64,000 nucleotides of DNA from Chroicocephalus ridibundus (lineage: Eukaryota > Chordata > Aves > Charadriiformes > Laridae): NCBI RefSeq assembly GCF_963924245.1, contig NC_086284.1, positions 2,604,001 to 2,668,000 of the forward strand. The letters run 5' to 3'. The notes beneath the pieces are model-generated. The model was not told where the DNA came from. It saw only the letters and a program-made list of their open reading frames with translations, and made no database searches. Each line of letters opens with the position of its first letter. Position 1 is the first letter of the stretch. This document shows positions 39,021 to 49,551 of the stretch, piece after piece. The translations under genes were made by a program, and so were the position numbers.

Positions 39021-39177
39021 AGACAAAATCTGGTCTCCTCGCTGCAGTTCTCCGCTGAGATCGGCAGGGCCGCCTGCGAGGATGAAAGACACGAAAATGC
39101 CTTCCCCATCTTCTCCTCCCACAATGTTAAAACCAAGTCCTGTGGAGCCCTTGTGCAGGATGATTTTTCGAGGTTCT
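39021..39177 (-). CDS. DLG2: DLG2 exon encoding the first part of PDZ3
   Basis: The exon has one base completing the previous codon and then 52 codons. It starts EPRKIILHKG and ends GDQILS. It covers the beta strands A to D of PDZ3. The carboxylate-binding loop GLGF is at exon residues 13-16, followed by NIVGGEDGEGIF and FILAGGPADLSGEL, all typical of DLG PDZ3. This domain binds C-terminal peptides of the S/T-X-V type in receptors, channels and adhesion proteins. The acceptor is a pyrimidine-rich stretch ending TATGCAG. The donor is TCT followed by GTAAGTATTT, a near-ideal site. The last codon is complete, so the following intron is phase 0. There are no stops or frameshifts. Wording of the exon favours DLG2 over DLG1 (which has GELRKGD) or DLG4. 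Confidence 0.97.
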
Positions 39178-39805
39178 CTGCATAGAAACAAAATGATAAT
39201 GTTTATCCATTCAAAACTCCTAGTGCGTATGCCTTTCTCAAGGCATCTTAAGCATACTATATTTTGCTTAACACACAATGGCCTGTTATTGCCTAAAGAA
39301 ACCATTTAACAAATGAGATAAATGTGTTAATTGGAGAAAAGACAAGGCAGGCATTAACCAGCATTATTTATTTATTTTTCTTCATGGTTGAATCCAAACA
39401 TCTCTATTAATTTCAGCGCACTGGAGTCGCCTTCACAAAGCTAAGTGGTGGATTTATTCAAAGAAAAACCAAAATAATGAAGACACTTTATAATCTAATT
39501 TATAGCAATACTGTATATACAAGTAGAATCAGTCTTTATGTGGTACCTTTTTTATTTCGAGTTCTAGTCTTGCTTTGTAAACAAATGAACAAAGAAAAAA
39601 TCTGAAACTCTAGGCAAAGCAATGACAAGTGTCTTTGATCCCGACAGATTTGGAGCAAATAACATTTGTATGATTGAGCTAATAGAGCAGAATCTCCTGA
39701 AAAACTCTGGTTTGACATTATCTGGAGCTTGCAATTGTGAAGTCACACAGCAGCTTTGTCACTGAACCAGACTTTTGTCTTACTGGTTTAAAGAGTTGTT
39801 CGTTA

Positions 39806-40012
39806 TGAAGGAAATCAATAAATAATAACAGCTACATCTCATACAGCACTTTCCATCTGTAAATTGAAAATGTGCCCCAAAGGATGTAAACATAATAACA
39901 TGCATTTTACTGACGGGAAAACTGATGTCCAGAAAGAGATGCCTTTCCTAAGCAAGCAAGGTAGCCTCCTTGAGAAAGTGTCCCAGATATTCTGATTCCC
40001 AATCTCTACTCT
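39806..40012 (+). mobile_element. Ancient L3/CR1-like amniote repeat fragment
   Basis: CAGCACTTTCCATCTGTAAA, CATTTTACTGACGGGAAAAC, CAGAAAGAGATGCC and CTGATTCCCAATCTCTACTC follow the order of an old amniote repeat (AGCACTTT, CATTTTACAGATGGGGAAAC, then CTGACTCCCAGTC) that I recognise from memory. Diverged; edges approximate. Confidence 0.55.
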
Positions 40013-40151
40013 ACGTACGAGGCCTCAGATCTGTCTCTCCCTTGGATACACAAGCACACACAACCGTATGTGTACACACACACCATATTTATCGGTACTT
40101 ACCCCCTTTCAAATCCCTCTAAGAATTTACTTTTCAGAAAAAGTGTAAATG

Positions 40152-40226
40152 CTGTTATATTAGTACGTGTAAATTTAAACCCAGCCCTCTGTTATATGTG
40201 TATGTGTAAATCTTAAGCCCAGCCCT
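40152..40226. repeat. 37/38-base imperfect tandem duplication
   Basis: Two adjacent units (40152-40188 and 40189-40226) both start CTGTTATAT, contain GTGTAAAT and end CCCAGCCCT, with several substitutions and a one-base length difference. The divergence makes it older than the perfect duplication at 11.7 kb. Confidence 0.9.
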
Positions 40227-41059
40227 GCAAACACTCACAAACACATACATTTATGTGTCTGTGACTCCTCACAGAGCAATAGGATGTTCTTCTAATTCTC
40301 AATTTTTACAAATAAAAGTTACCAGCGAAATGACAATTGTAAACACGTGCACATACACACACTATCTACAGAAACATGCTCCAGCATGCTTCCTGTAAAA
40401 AAGATCCAATATTTCCTGTCCACTACATAACAATTCTACATCATGTGAATGGCTTTTTCATTTCCATTTTGTTTTTAAAGAAAAGAAACAAAGGGAGAGA
40501 GAGAAGTGATGCATCGAGGGATGTCTTATTTGGTGCTGTCTACATGGGGACTTAACCTTTACACGATAATTCCAAAATCAGTAGACGTTTGTTCGTCTTT
40601 GCCCAGCAGTAATGTTCCAACAGTATCCCCAGCTTGATCGTGATCTTCAAATAACATCTCAACTTTCTGAAACCGAGCCTAATATTTTTGAAAGAAAAAA
40701 ACCTAAAGCTAATTTTTAATATTTTAAAGGTGATCGTAACCTTTAGTGAAATTATTAGTCCTACTCCATATAGTCCTTCATATTATAACTTTTTCTCAAC
40801 ATTGTATAGTCAGAAAACAATCTTTTAAAAACACAGCTGTGGGAAAAAGACATACTGTCTTGAGTTTGTATATTCTTGAAGTATTTTTAATCGATCAGAA
40901 AATAAAGGGGGTTTTCTTTTCTCTTGGATCATTGCTGTTGATTTACCATGTTGCAACACTTTTAGCACCTTCTTAAATACGTGCAGATTAGATATATAAT
41001 AATCCAGATCTAAGAAGTCTAAACTGGTTTTTAATTAGGAAGGGTGGCCTGGGGGTTGG

Positions 41060-41260
41060 AGCAGAACTAGGACAGCGAGGTGGGAGCGTGGATTCCTTCC
41101 CCGGCTTGGCCCATGCGCTGCTGTGTGATCTTGGCGAGCCGTTTGTTCTTCCAGCTTCAACTTCCTCATCCACAAACTACTTCGGTGACACTTGCCCACC
41201 TTCGAGTCCTACAGGTCAAAAATACTTTGCGAGAGCTGAGCTACTGCCGTTTTTATTTAC
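41060..41260 (+). mobile_element. MIR-like ancient SINE fragment
   Basis: GCTGTGTGATCTTGGCGAGC and AACTTCCTCATCCACAAACT match, in order and spacing, the MIR core (a tract reading roughly GTGACCTTGGGCAAG, later TTTCCTCATCTGTAAA). It is heavily diverged, as expected for an element of this age. Boundaries are approximate. Confidence 0.65.
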
Positions 41261-42471
41261 CTGAGTGTTGAGGAGAAAGAGGCAGTAAAGTCAAACACAT
41301 AAATTTGCATGCTGTGCTGGTGAGAAATCAGAAGAGCTCTTGTTGAAAATGAAACCGAGTATTTCCACATACGACAGGCAGCTTGGATCACGAAGTTGAA
41401 AGCCAGTGCTGTGGGCAGAACTAGGTCAGTACAACTGGGCATCCACTGAATAGTAAGCTGTCCAGCTCAACAAAAATTTGGCCCAGTTGTTAATCTCTGT
41501 CTCTGATCAAGTCAGCAGATTTATGCCTAAAATGCTGTCAGTGCCGTTTTGTAATTTTGGCCTTTTGACAGCAAAATTCACATTCTGCTCTTGGATGATC
41601 ACGTTCAGAGGAAGCTCAAACAATACGGGGAAATGTCAGAAGCCGTGATTAGAACACAATGAGTTTGGCTCCTGCTCTTTAGCCTAATCAGGTCATTTTG
41701 GTCATGACTCAAATTTAGCTGTATAGAGACTGACCAACCGTAACACGCCTTCATATTTCTTTCATATCTCGGTATCCTGCAGAATCTGAGAAGTGGATGC
41801 AAGAACACAGAAGTGTCGTTGTATCATCATAGAAACAACCTTCAGCCACTACTACACTGCAAAAACTGCAGGAAGCAGAAGGTATATGCCAATTCGCCAT
41901 AGTGTAATAAATTACTACGATTTTTAAAATACATCGTGCTTCACATTTGCATAGTGTACTTAGTGTGAAAATGAAAAAAACCACATCCTTTAGAATGATA
42001 ACAAAACTTTGTAGTGTGCTATGAAGTTAAAGTCGGAACAAAGTTTCTCAAGCAAACGAACTACAATACCAGCCACCGGCGAAGTCCTCTCTTAATAGAA
42101 ACACAGAAAAGAGTTATCTGTCGGTGCTGGAGCCGTACTCAAAGAAAAGGTTAATTTTGATAAAGATGAGCATGTTATGTATTTATTCATCTGGAAAATA
42201 AGTTTATAGTCATCTCTTTTAATACGATTAAGGAGATCTAAGAACAGGTGCCCCCATTTTTCTTTAATACCTGGGAAGCAACATTAGGAAGAACTCCTTT
42301 GCCTCTATTAAAATTCTTTATGAATGTCATTCCCATACACATGAAAGGACTTTAGACGGAATGCAGATAAATGCTGGAAAGGAAGTAATGGCATTAAAGA
42401 TGACATGGTGATGGGAGAGTAAGAAGTGAAAGAAAAGTAACTCCAATGTGAACGATGTTTACCTGCAGTAA

Positions 42472-42536
42472 ATCATGGAATCACAGAATCTTCATGGTTG
42501 GAAAGGACCTTTGAGATCATCGAGTCCAACCATAAT
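42472..42536 (-). mobile_element. CR1 LINE remnant, 65 bases
   Basis: Only the tail and first part of the 3' UTR remain: ATCACAGAATCTTCATGG, GGAAAGGACCTTTGAGATCA and CGAGTCCAACCATAATGCGC. Confidence 0.88.
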
Positions 42537-43774
42537 GCGCTCAGTAAAAATGTGCCGTTCTCTACAGAAAACAGCAACTGAGGCAAAGGTAATTTCAGGG
42601 TAACTTTCAAATTTTAAAAGCTGACTGTTTTGTTTGGAGACAACAGGTGGCACTCTCTAGCTACCTAGTAAAAAGGAACAGCCTAAGAGCCAGCGTGTCC
42701 GAAATACATGTTTCTGCGTCCAGCTTTACCTACTTATCCCATTTACGATTTCTTCTGTGATAAATAGGGCTGAAGGTAAGTTTCTAGCGGCTCACAAAGC
42801 GCACTGGCACTTTAATTCTGTGTGTGCATGTTTCGCGCCCTCCTGCAGCTCTGTACCAAATACAAACAGAGAAGAGCAGCAGGGGAAATCAAGCAGAAAT
42901 TAGAAAGGAGTGTGAGATGAAAACATTCCTGGACTGACAGAAGGCAGCAGAAGGGGGAAAAAAAAGACAAAAAAAAAAAAAAAAGAAAAGAGTGAGCAGA
43001 ATAAAGGGAGACAGTGCATCTGTAAAGGAGAACATGGAAGGAATTAAAAAGGTAGAGAAAGAAGAAAGAAAGATTCACTACAATTGAGCCAGGAGCAAAG
43101 GAGCAAATAAAGTGCTGCAATCCACACAAATTTACAGGCTCAGAAATCAATGGGAGAATCAATTTGGATGGACTTGGTTTCTTGCTTCAGGGAACGCATG
43201 TGATCAGATTCTGTAAAGCACATTATAAATTGCAGGCCTGATGTAAGAGCAAAGTATTATTAAATTAATATCTGAAACCAATAAGCAGTAACAAATCAGA
43301 GTGGGTAAAGCTTCCGCACTGAAGAAAATTTCTCCTGTCATAAAAATGCGATTAACAAAAATAAATCAAAAATGTGAGGCGATTTTCCTCATGATCAGTG
43401 GGGTTTTTTTTTGGTTCATGTTTGTTTTATTTGTTCATTATCTTCAAAATATCTACGTGTTTTGTATTTGCTACATTTGTACTAAATATTTCTTTTGATC
43501 GGTTTACTCTTTTACTATAAGAAAATTATAAGACCAAAAAAAAATTAAGTATCCTTATCATCCTTCTATAGATTGTGAATCCATAGTAATTATAGATTTA
43601 ATTTAAGAGATTAAAAACTGGACCGATAGAGGAAGGGGAGGAGCTTTCTGAAAACAAGTCATTTTTATAGTAACTAACTGAAGGAAAATCCATTTTTAAT
43701 TTGCTTATTTTGTGCTGCTGGCTACGTTAAAGAATAGAGTCAGTTTTAGTATTCATCTCACACTGACACAGCTC

Positions 43775-43900
43775 TGCCTTTCTGCTTCTTTTGCACCATC
43801 TATAAAATTGGGGCATTAGAATGATTTTGTGCTTCTTGGAACATCTACAGAAATGTTAAGCGCACTGGGTGCTTTCAAATACCATATCCTAGAGCGTTCT
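43775..43900 (+). mobile_element. Ancient repeat fragment, possible L3/CR1-like tail
   Basis: TTTTGCACCATCTATAAAAT followed by TGGGGCATTAGAATGATTTT, then GTTAAGCGCACTGGGTGCTT, resembles the same old tail. Weak similarity. Confidence 0.4.
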
Positions 43901-44003
43901 TCAGTTACAGACAGTCAATGAGGTATCCCAAATCTGCAGGGACTTAGAAATATGGCTTTGATCTTGCTTTGGCTGCAGGTTTTTTGTTGTTTTGGTGGTT
44001 TTC

Positions 44004-44028
44004 TTTTTTTTTTTTTTTTTTTTTTTTT
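44004..44028. repeat. 25-base T run
   Basis: Uninterrupted T homopolymer preceded by GTTGTTTTGGTGG. It is a poly(A) run in the DLG2 sense, but no retrogene body is attached on either side. Confidence 0.95.
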
Positions 44029-46284
44029 AAATGCTGTTTGCTTCACAAAGGATATTGCAATCACACATCCATTCATGCACGTGCTGATTTGGTGTTACAG
44101 TGACGCACCTCGCAGAATGCCCAGCCGAATATTTACGTATATTACTGCGTGGGTTAGGGTAGCACCCAGCACCCAACTATGGCTTCGTGCAAAGCACCAC
44201 ACACATCCCATGCGACGAAAAACATTCAAGCTACTTAAAGTAGCAAACAGCAGGAGGCAAAATTGAAGTAGAGATAAATTCTATTAGTTGGTTAAGGTCA
44301 TACAGTAGTGGGGGGGGGGGAAACCCCAAATCTAAGGGCCCAAAGTACCCTTCTCCTGTGCACTATGGTGTTTGGCTTGTGAGGGTTCGCTGTGTGAGCA
44401 CTGAGCTATGCCGGCTTATTCACTTGGCTGATCAAGCCATTTCTCTCCCAGTGCAATACTTCTAGTTTTCATCTCATGCTTCAAAAAATTCTGATAAATA
44501 ACTGCACGTTTATTTCAGACAGCCAAAGGGCTTTCATACTGGAAGGACCCAAAAAAGGTAATTCAAATAGGTTGAGCATTCTTCTTCACAGCATTTAACA
44601 CAGCAAGCCAGGATGGACAGAGAATGTGACAGTCTGTGTGAGGCTTTAAAATCTGATTAATCACACAAGAGAGAATTTGAAATCTTAAGCGGCTGAAGGC
44701 CTGGAATACGCACGCACATTTTTTAAAAAGACTTCGAAGTTCAGGCGAAACCAAACTTACTCAGCTTATTTAAATTTTCTTTAACACCTTCTACAACTCT
44801 GCTTCACAACGATTTAGAGAAAAACCTGTCGCCGGTGCTCTCATCTATTGTTTTATTTCAACACCACTTCTGTGGCATCTTGGCTTTTACTTTCCCTTGC
44901 TATTCCCCTCTTAGGCTTGGCAAAATCTCTCCACCACCATGTGAAGCAGCCACAGCCCCTCGCCTTCCTCCCCAGCCCTCCCTCTCATCTGCCTTTCCTG
45001 GGAGGATTCCAACGCCCCACGACCCGGCAGTGGGAAGGAGCTGGCAGATCTTCCTTTCTCCAGTCCCTGGTCCTTTACCATCTCGGAGCCTGGGACACGC
45101 CAGCCTCACCCACCAGCGTTGCACCTGACCCAGTGGGGTCTGGTCCCTGATTTGTGACTTTCATTATCAATATCCTGACCTCAATCATGGTTGAAAAGAA
45201 CAGAGATAAGGAAACCTTCCTCCTATCTGTTGCTCTCCCATTGAGCATCGCAGCCCAGAGGGGTAACTTTGCCTTCTTAAACCGAGCCAACGTTTCGGTC
45301 ATGTGCAGAGCCTTCATTTTCATTACATGTCGTTGATTTGTGACTTATTCTTTCATTTTACTAAACGGTGATATACTAACAGCTAAGCATTTGGCCTTTA
45401 ATGAGATGTGCATTTCTCATATCACATAGCAAAATATAATTCTGCTTACTACAGTTACCCGTTCTGCTTGAGACAAGTATTTTACCTGTTTATTTGACTA
45501 TGGTTTCCTTGGCATTCCTTGTTTGAATGTTGGCATTGACTGTAGAAGCAATACTTTATCCTAACTTTAATACTGACTACACGTTTTAAGCATTTATTCT
45601 GCAAACATCATGTCTAACTTGTCACAAACTTTGAAGTATGTTTAATACGAGGGAACCTACTGGGAGCCAGGCTTCAACCTGACTGATGCATGCACGAGCG
45701 CGCTGGCTTATACGTGTGCAACTTCATTTGTTTTGTGAGAACCCCTCTGGACTTTACCAGTCTTTCATTTTGTCTTTTGTAGAGAAATTAAAGCCTGCAC
45801 ACCAGGCAGTTTTCGGCTTTGAGCTAGCAAGATGGGATTGGCATACGGGAATAATCTCTTATTTGGAAAGTGAAGCTGGTCTATATTTTTACCACGACGC
45901 CTGACATTTACTTTGAATGCACAGGAGTACATCTCCTACATTTGAGAAACCTCATTGATTTCTAGAGCTACAATGTAGGACAGCTAATATCCTCTTTAAC
46001 TTTGAAAGGGAGATGATTATTCCAGTATGCTTCTTCATTTATACTTGGTCTCACATAAGCACTTGTCTCTCTTCCCTGATCAAAGAGGTGCCTTATTTAC
46101 ATGCTAATAATCAAAATAAATCCTGAAAACTGCATCTCTGTTCCACCTGCTATACCCAGCACAGGCAACTCCATACTAGAAAGGTTGCTCTGCATCCTGC
46201 TTTTAAAAAATATTGGTTCCATATTGGAACCACTTTTCTATAAAGTATTGCTTACAGCATTCGATGGCTCTATTTACCATGAAC

Positions 46285-46390
46285 GCTCCAGCTTTTCCAT
46301 TTGTAAACGGGGATAGATAAGATGGAAATGGTGATGGGGAAGCGCATTGCACTGTCAGGGGTCAGAAAAGTATTCAAGGGCTACGAGAAT
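46285..46390 (+). mobile_element. Ancient repeat fragment, possible L3/CR1-like tail
   Basis: CTTTTCCATTTGTAAACGGG followed by GATAGATAA and later TATTCAAGGGCTACGAGA resembles the tail of old amniote repeats (CATCTGTAAAATGGGGATAA). Weak but ordered similarity. Confidence 0.4.
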
Positions 46391-48251
46391 AGCTAAAAAT
46401 AGCAATGCCTTTAAGCCACGTCTCAAAATACCAATACACAGTCCGTTAATAGTTAGTAGCAAGCGCCCAGAATTCATTTATATAAGACACTTTGGAAACA
46501 CAAAGCAGTTTGTAATATCTGTGCTGCTCAGAATAAAAATTCTTACCCTTAGTCATGGTTCAAATGCTGTTTATTTATGTATAAATATTTATATATATAT
46601 GAGATACTCAGTCACGTTGATAAATTCATTTAAAATTTCCATCAAAGCGCTCTTAATCAAAGAAGTTGAAACGCCAGTATCTAAGAAGCTCAGCAGCAGA
46701 GATGACTGGTAGCATATGAAATACAATTTAGTCTGAACGTCAACTGCAGAGGGAACAGCTATCAGACACCACAGACATTATAGCTTCGTGCGATAGTACA
46801 GCAAGATGTCCAAATAACAGGTTTTAGCTTTCATCCAGTATTTTTCCTATTTTGAATACTCACAGGTAAAATCGTTCATCAAAGCCATTTCAAAAAAACT
46901 CAGACGAACAATATTTTCAAATCCAAACATTATCGTTTTCTCGTTTTTCAACCATGCAAATAAAGCATCAGGGAAGTTACTAATTAGATGGCACTAACAA
47001 TGACATCAAACACCTGTGAAGTTCATGCTTCTATACACATGATAAATCTGTTTACCCCACGTACAATTATTAAGCTGTGAAGAATATATGGCTTGAATAT
47101 AAAGAAAATTTAATCTTTAAAATCATCTTTATTTTTTTCACCTTGCTAATCATTTTTTTTGCTGTACCCTCCCTAAAAAAAAAAAAAAAATGGTTTTACA
47201 TAGGAATCCATTACCTAGATGAAGAAACTATTAAAGTTTTTTAAAAAAATCTATTCTAGCCAGCTCAATTATCACACATTCAACAGGGTGGAAAGGAATA
47301 AATGCCAGCGAATGCAATTCCCCCTGTATTTCTTTAACCCTCCCATATTTCATTTCTCCTTCACAGGACCCAATAATTATACGACTTCAGTGCCTGCCCA
47401 GTCGGTCACACCGAGCCAGCGCTAAGGGTGTGCCAGGGATGCCTCGCAGGTAAAGCAGCTCTTCACAAAGAGCATCTCAAAAGCAATACCGTGAGTCACC
47501 TAAACACAGGACTCTACTGAGGAAAACCCGGTTCCTAAAAGAGAAAAATAACTTTGTTTTGACCTCAAATTGTATTAGCTATAAACATACTTAGCAGCGT
47601 GGACCTCACAAAAACATTAGAATAAATTGAGCTTTAACATAATGAAATATTTAGGGCTGAGATGATTACTTATTTTCGCTCAGCGGTGTAATAGGCTAGC
47701 AGTCCCACTTTCCTATGTGAAATGAAATATGACTCAGTGTAAGTTGATTAGTAATAATTACAAGCCAGATATTCTTCCACCTCCTGAACAGCAGGAGACC
47801 TGTAATATCAATTGCAGATTTCCTGCGCTCTAATGATTCATACAAAATATATGCAAGTTGTCTGCATGGCCAGTGCAGATTCTGCAATTCATCTAAAAAT
47901 TCATGTAGACAGATTGATTTCCAGACTTCAGTAGGAGTTTAAACCTGTAGGATACATCCTGAATTATGGAGTTCAGTAGACCAAGTCAGAGACATCATAA
48001 TAGAATTTCTGTCTTAAATCTCAATTTAGCAAATTCTTCTTTTTCTCCCCCTTTTTTTTAAAAAAAATTTAAATTTAATCACCAGTTTAATTGATAAACT
48101 TGTTCTTGAAGCTCAGTTTTATTTCAAACATCAATTTATTCATGAGCTGATTTGAGGAAAAAGACATGGGAATTTATTATGACTCTCTGTTCGTTAGAGA
48201 GAAAGAGGTAGATAAAGACAAGAAATCCCAAATGAGGGTGTTTAAGCACTG

Positions 48252-48385
48252 AGACAGGTTGCCCAGAGCTTGTGCAATCTCCACATTTGGCGACAGTCAC
48301 AGCTGCACTGGAGAAGACCCTGAGCAACCTTCTCTAACTTGAAAGTAGCCCTGTGTTGAACAAGGAGGCTGGATGATGAGGGCTT
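48252..48385 (+). mobile_element. CR1 LINE remnant, old, plus orientation
   Basis: GAGACAGGTTGCCCAGAGCT, GAAGACCCTGAGCAACCTTC and CAAGGAGGCTGGATGATGA follow the CR1 coding-end and 3' UTR order but with many differences, and no octamer tail is preserved. It is clearly older than the other copies. Confidence 0.72.
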
Positions 48386-49482
48386 CATTTATAGAATTAC
48401 CTTCCAGATGGCAGCCCTTAAGCCGTACGCACCTCTCCTGGAGCAATTTCATTATTTAGTCTTGTTTTCAATGAGTAATTGCTATAGCTGTCCTACACAT
48501 CTAAATAAAAACTTAATTATAAATAAAAACTTAAAATCTTCGATCTGAGTCCTAGATAAGGAACAAAAAATTGGGACTTGTGAGAAAACCGTTTCAGGCT
48601 TCACTTAGGAGTGGATCATTTCACGTGTCTACCATTCTATTTTCTGACTGCATCACAGTAAGATTGCAACATAAAGCAAAATAAAACACGATAACAGCGT
48701 TCCTTTGGATTCTCACTTTTATCACAAGAAAGAAAAGCTTTGAAATAGGACCCGAGAGCAGCCAATGACAAGTTCTCACCCACACCCACAAAACATTTCA
48801 CACAGTTCCCCATTTCTATGGGAGGGGAGAAACAAAGCTAACATTTTTTTTGTGAACTATGCCAGTCAGTGCAACCAAAATCTGTGTTTGTTAAATATGT
48901 GCTTTTCTAATATCGCAAAGATGCAAAAATATTAAGTGTGGTTGTGAATGAATCATATTTTACCCAGTTATTTCTGTTAAAATAGTCAGCTAAGTACTCA
49001 GATCTATACCTCTATAATTGGCACATGAATATACATAGATATACGCCAGCACGGGATTGTTATTCTCTATCAGTACTTCTTCATCTTTAGTTCAGGACAC
49101 CACTTTGTCAAAAAGAACTCATGCATACATTAAGAAAATAGAGTAAGACTTCACTGGGTATTTCTGTGATTAGTGGGAACCATTTTTCCAGCTAACACAC
49201 GTAAATATTAACACTAGTCAAGTGAGATGAATTGAAGAGATTGTAGCTAATATATCTCCATGACAGATACTCTCATCTCCATGAAAACCAAACCTTTCAG
49301 TGTAAGTATCTAGAAAGGATCAGTACGAATCTGAAAGTGTTTATTTCTTCATCTCACGGACTCAAGCGCTGTGGTATGCCAAAGCACACCTCGTTAACAG
49401 CTATGCGTATGTGGGTAGTTCAGTGCCTGGCTTAGTGGTATCTGAGAGCTCTACAGGCAGCTTCAACAGAGAATCATCTTAC

Positions 49483-49551
49483 CCTTCCACAGAAATGGTC
49501 CGCTGCAAGCTCACTGTGGGTGGACGCGTTGCAGTGCTGTGCTGGGAATGA
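49483..49551 (-). CDS. DLG2: DLG2 linker exon between PDZ2 and PDZ3 (69 bases)
   Basis: This short exon encodes the end of the linker just before PDZ3. Read on the minus strand, the acceptor (ending TACAG) is followed by T, then 22 codons starting HSQHSTATR and ending LQRTISVE, then GG and the donor GTAAGA. The leading T completes a Ser codon from the previous exon. The trailing GG joins the A that opens the exon at 39177, giving Gly followed by Glu-Pro-Arg-Lys of PDZ3. Mammalian DLG2 has, from memory, a very similar segment (SHSQHSTATR followed by LQRAVSLEG), with about 16 of 23 residues shared and equal length. The segment is Ser/Thr-rich and probably disordered; QRTIS could be a basophilic kinase site, which is inference. 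Such linker exons may be alternatively spliced. It is too short to appear as a long ORF. Confidence 0.92.

Larger units (their letters stand above)
39178..49482 (-). other. DLG2 intron between linker exon and PDZ3 (10,305 bases)
   Basis: The intron begins GTAAGA after 49483 and ends TATGCAG before 39177. It is AT-rich, with two small CR1 remnants (42.5 and 48.3 kb), several old MIR/L3-like fragments, a 25-base T run at 44004, an 11-base G run at 44310-44320 and an imperfect 37-base duplication at 40.15 kb. The 44.9-45.15 kb stretch is GC-richer than its surroundings but shows no gene or repeat I recognise. Confidence 0.88.

Noticed and set aside
21008..39177. Assignment of the PDZ3 exons to DLG1, DLG3 or DLG4
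   Set aside because: Residues such as GELQRGDQ, LRGATHEQ and the SHSQHSTATR linker fit DLG2 better than the remembered sequences of the other three.
42812..43162. 116-codon minus-strand frame with hydrophobic runs
   Set aside because: The Phe-rich run comes from A/G-rich and poly(A) sequence on the plus strand; no domain is seen.
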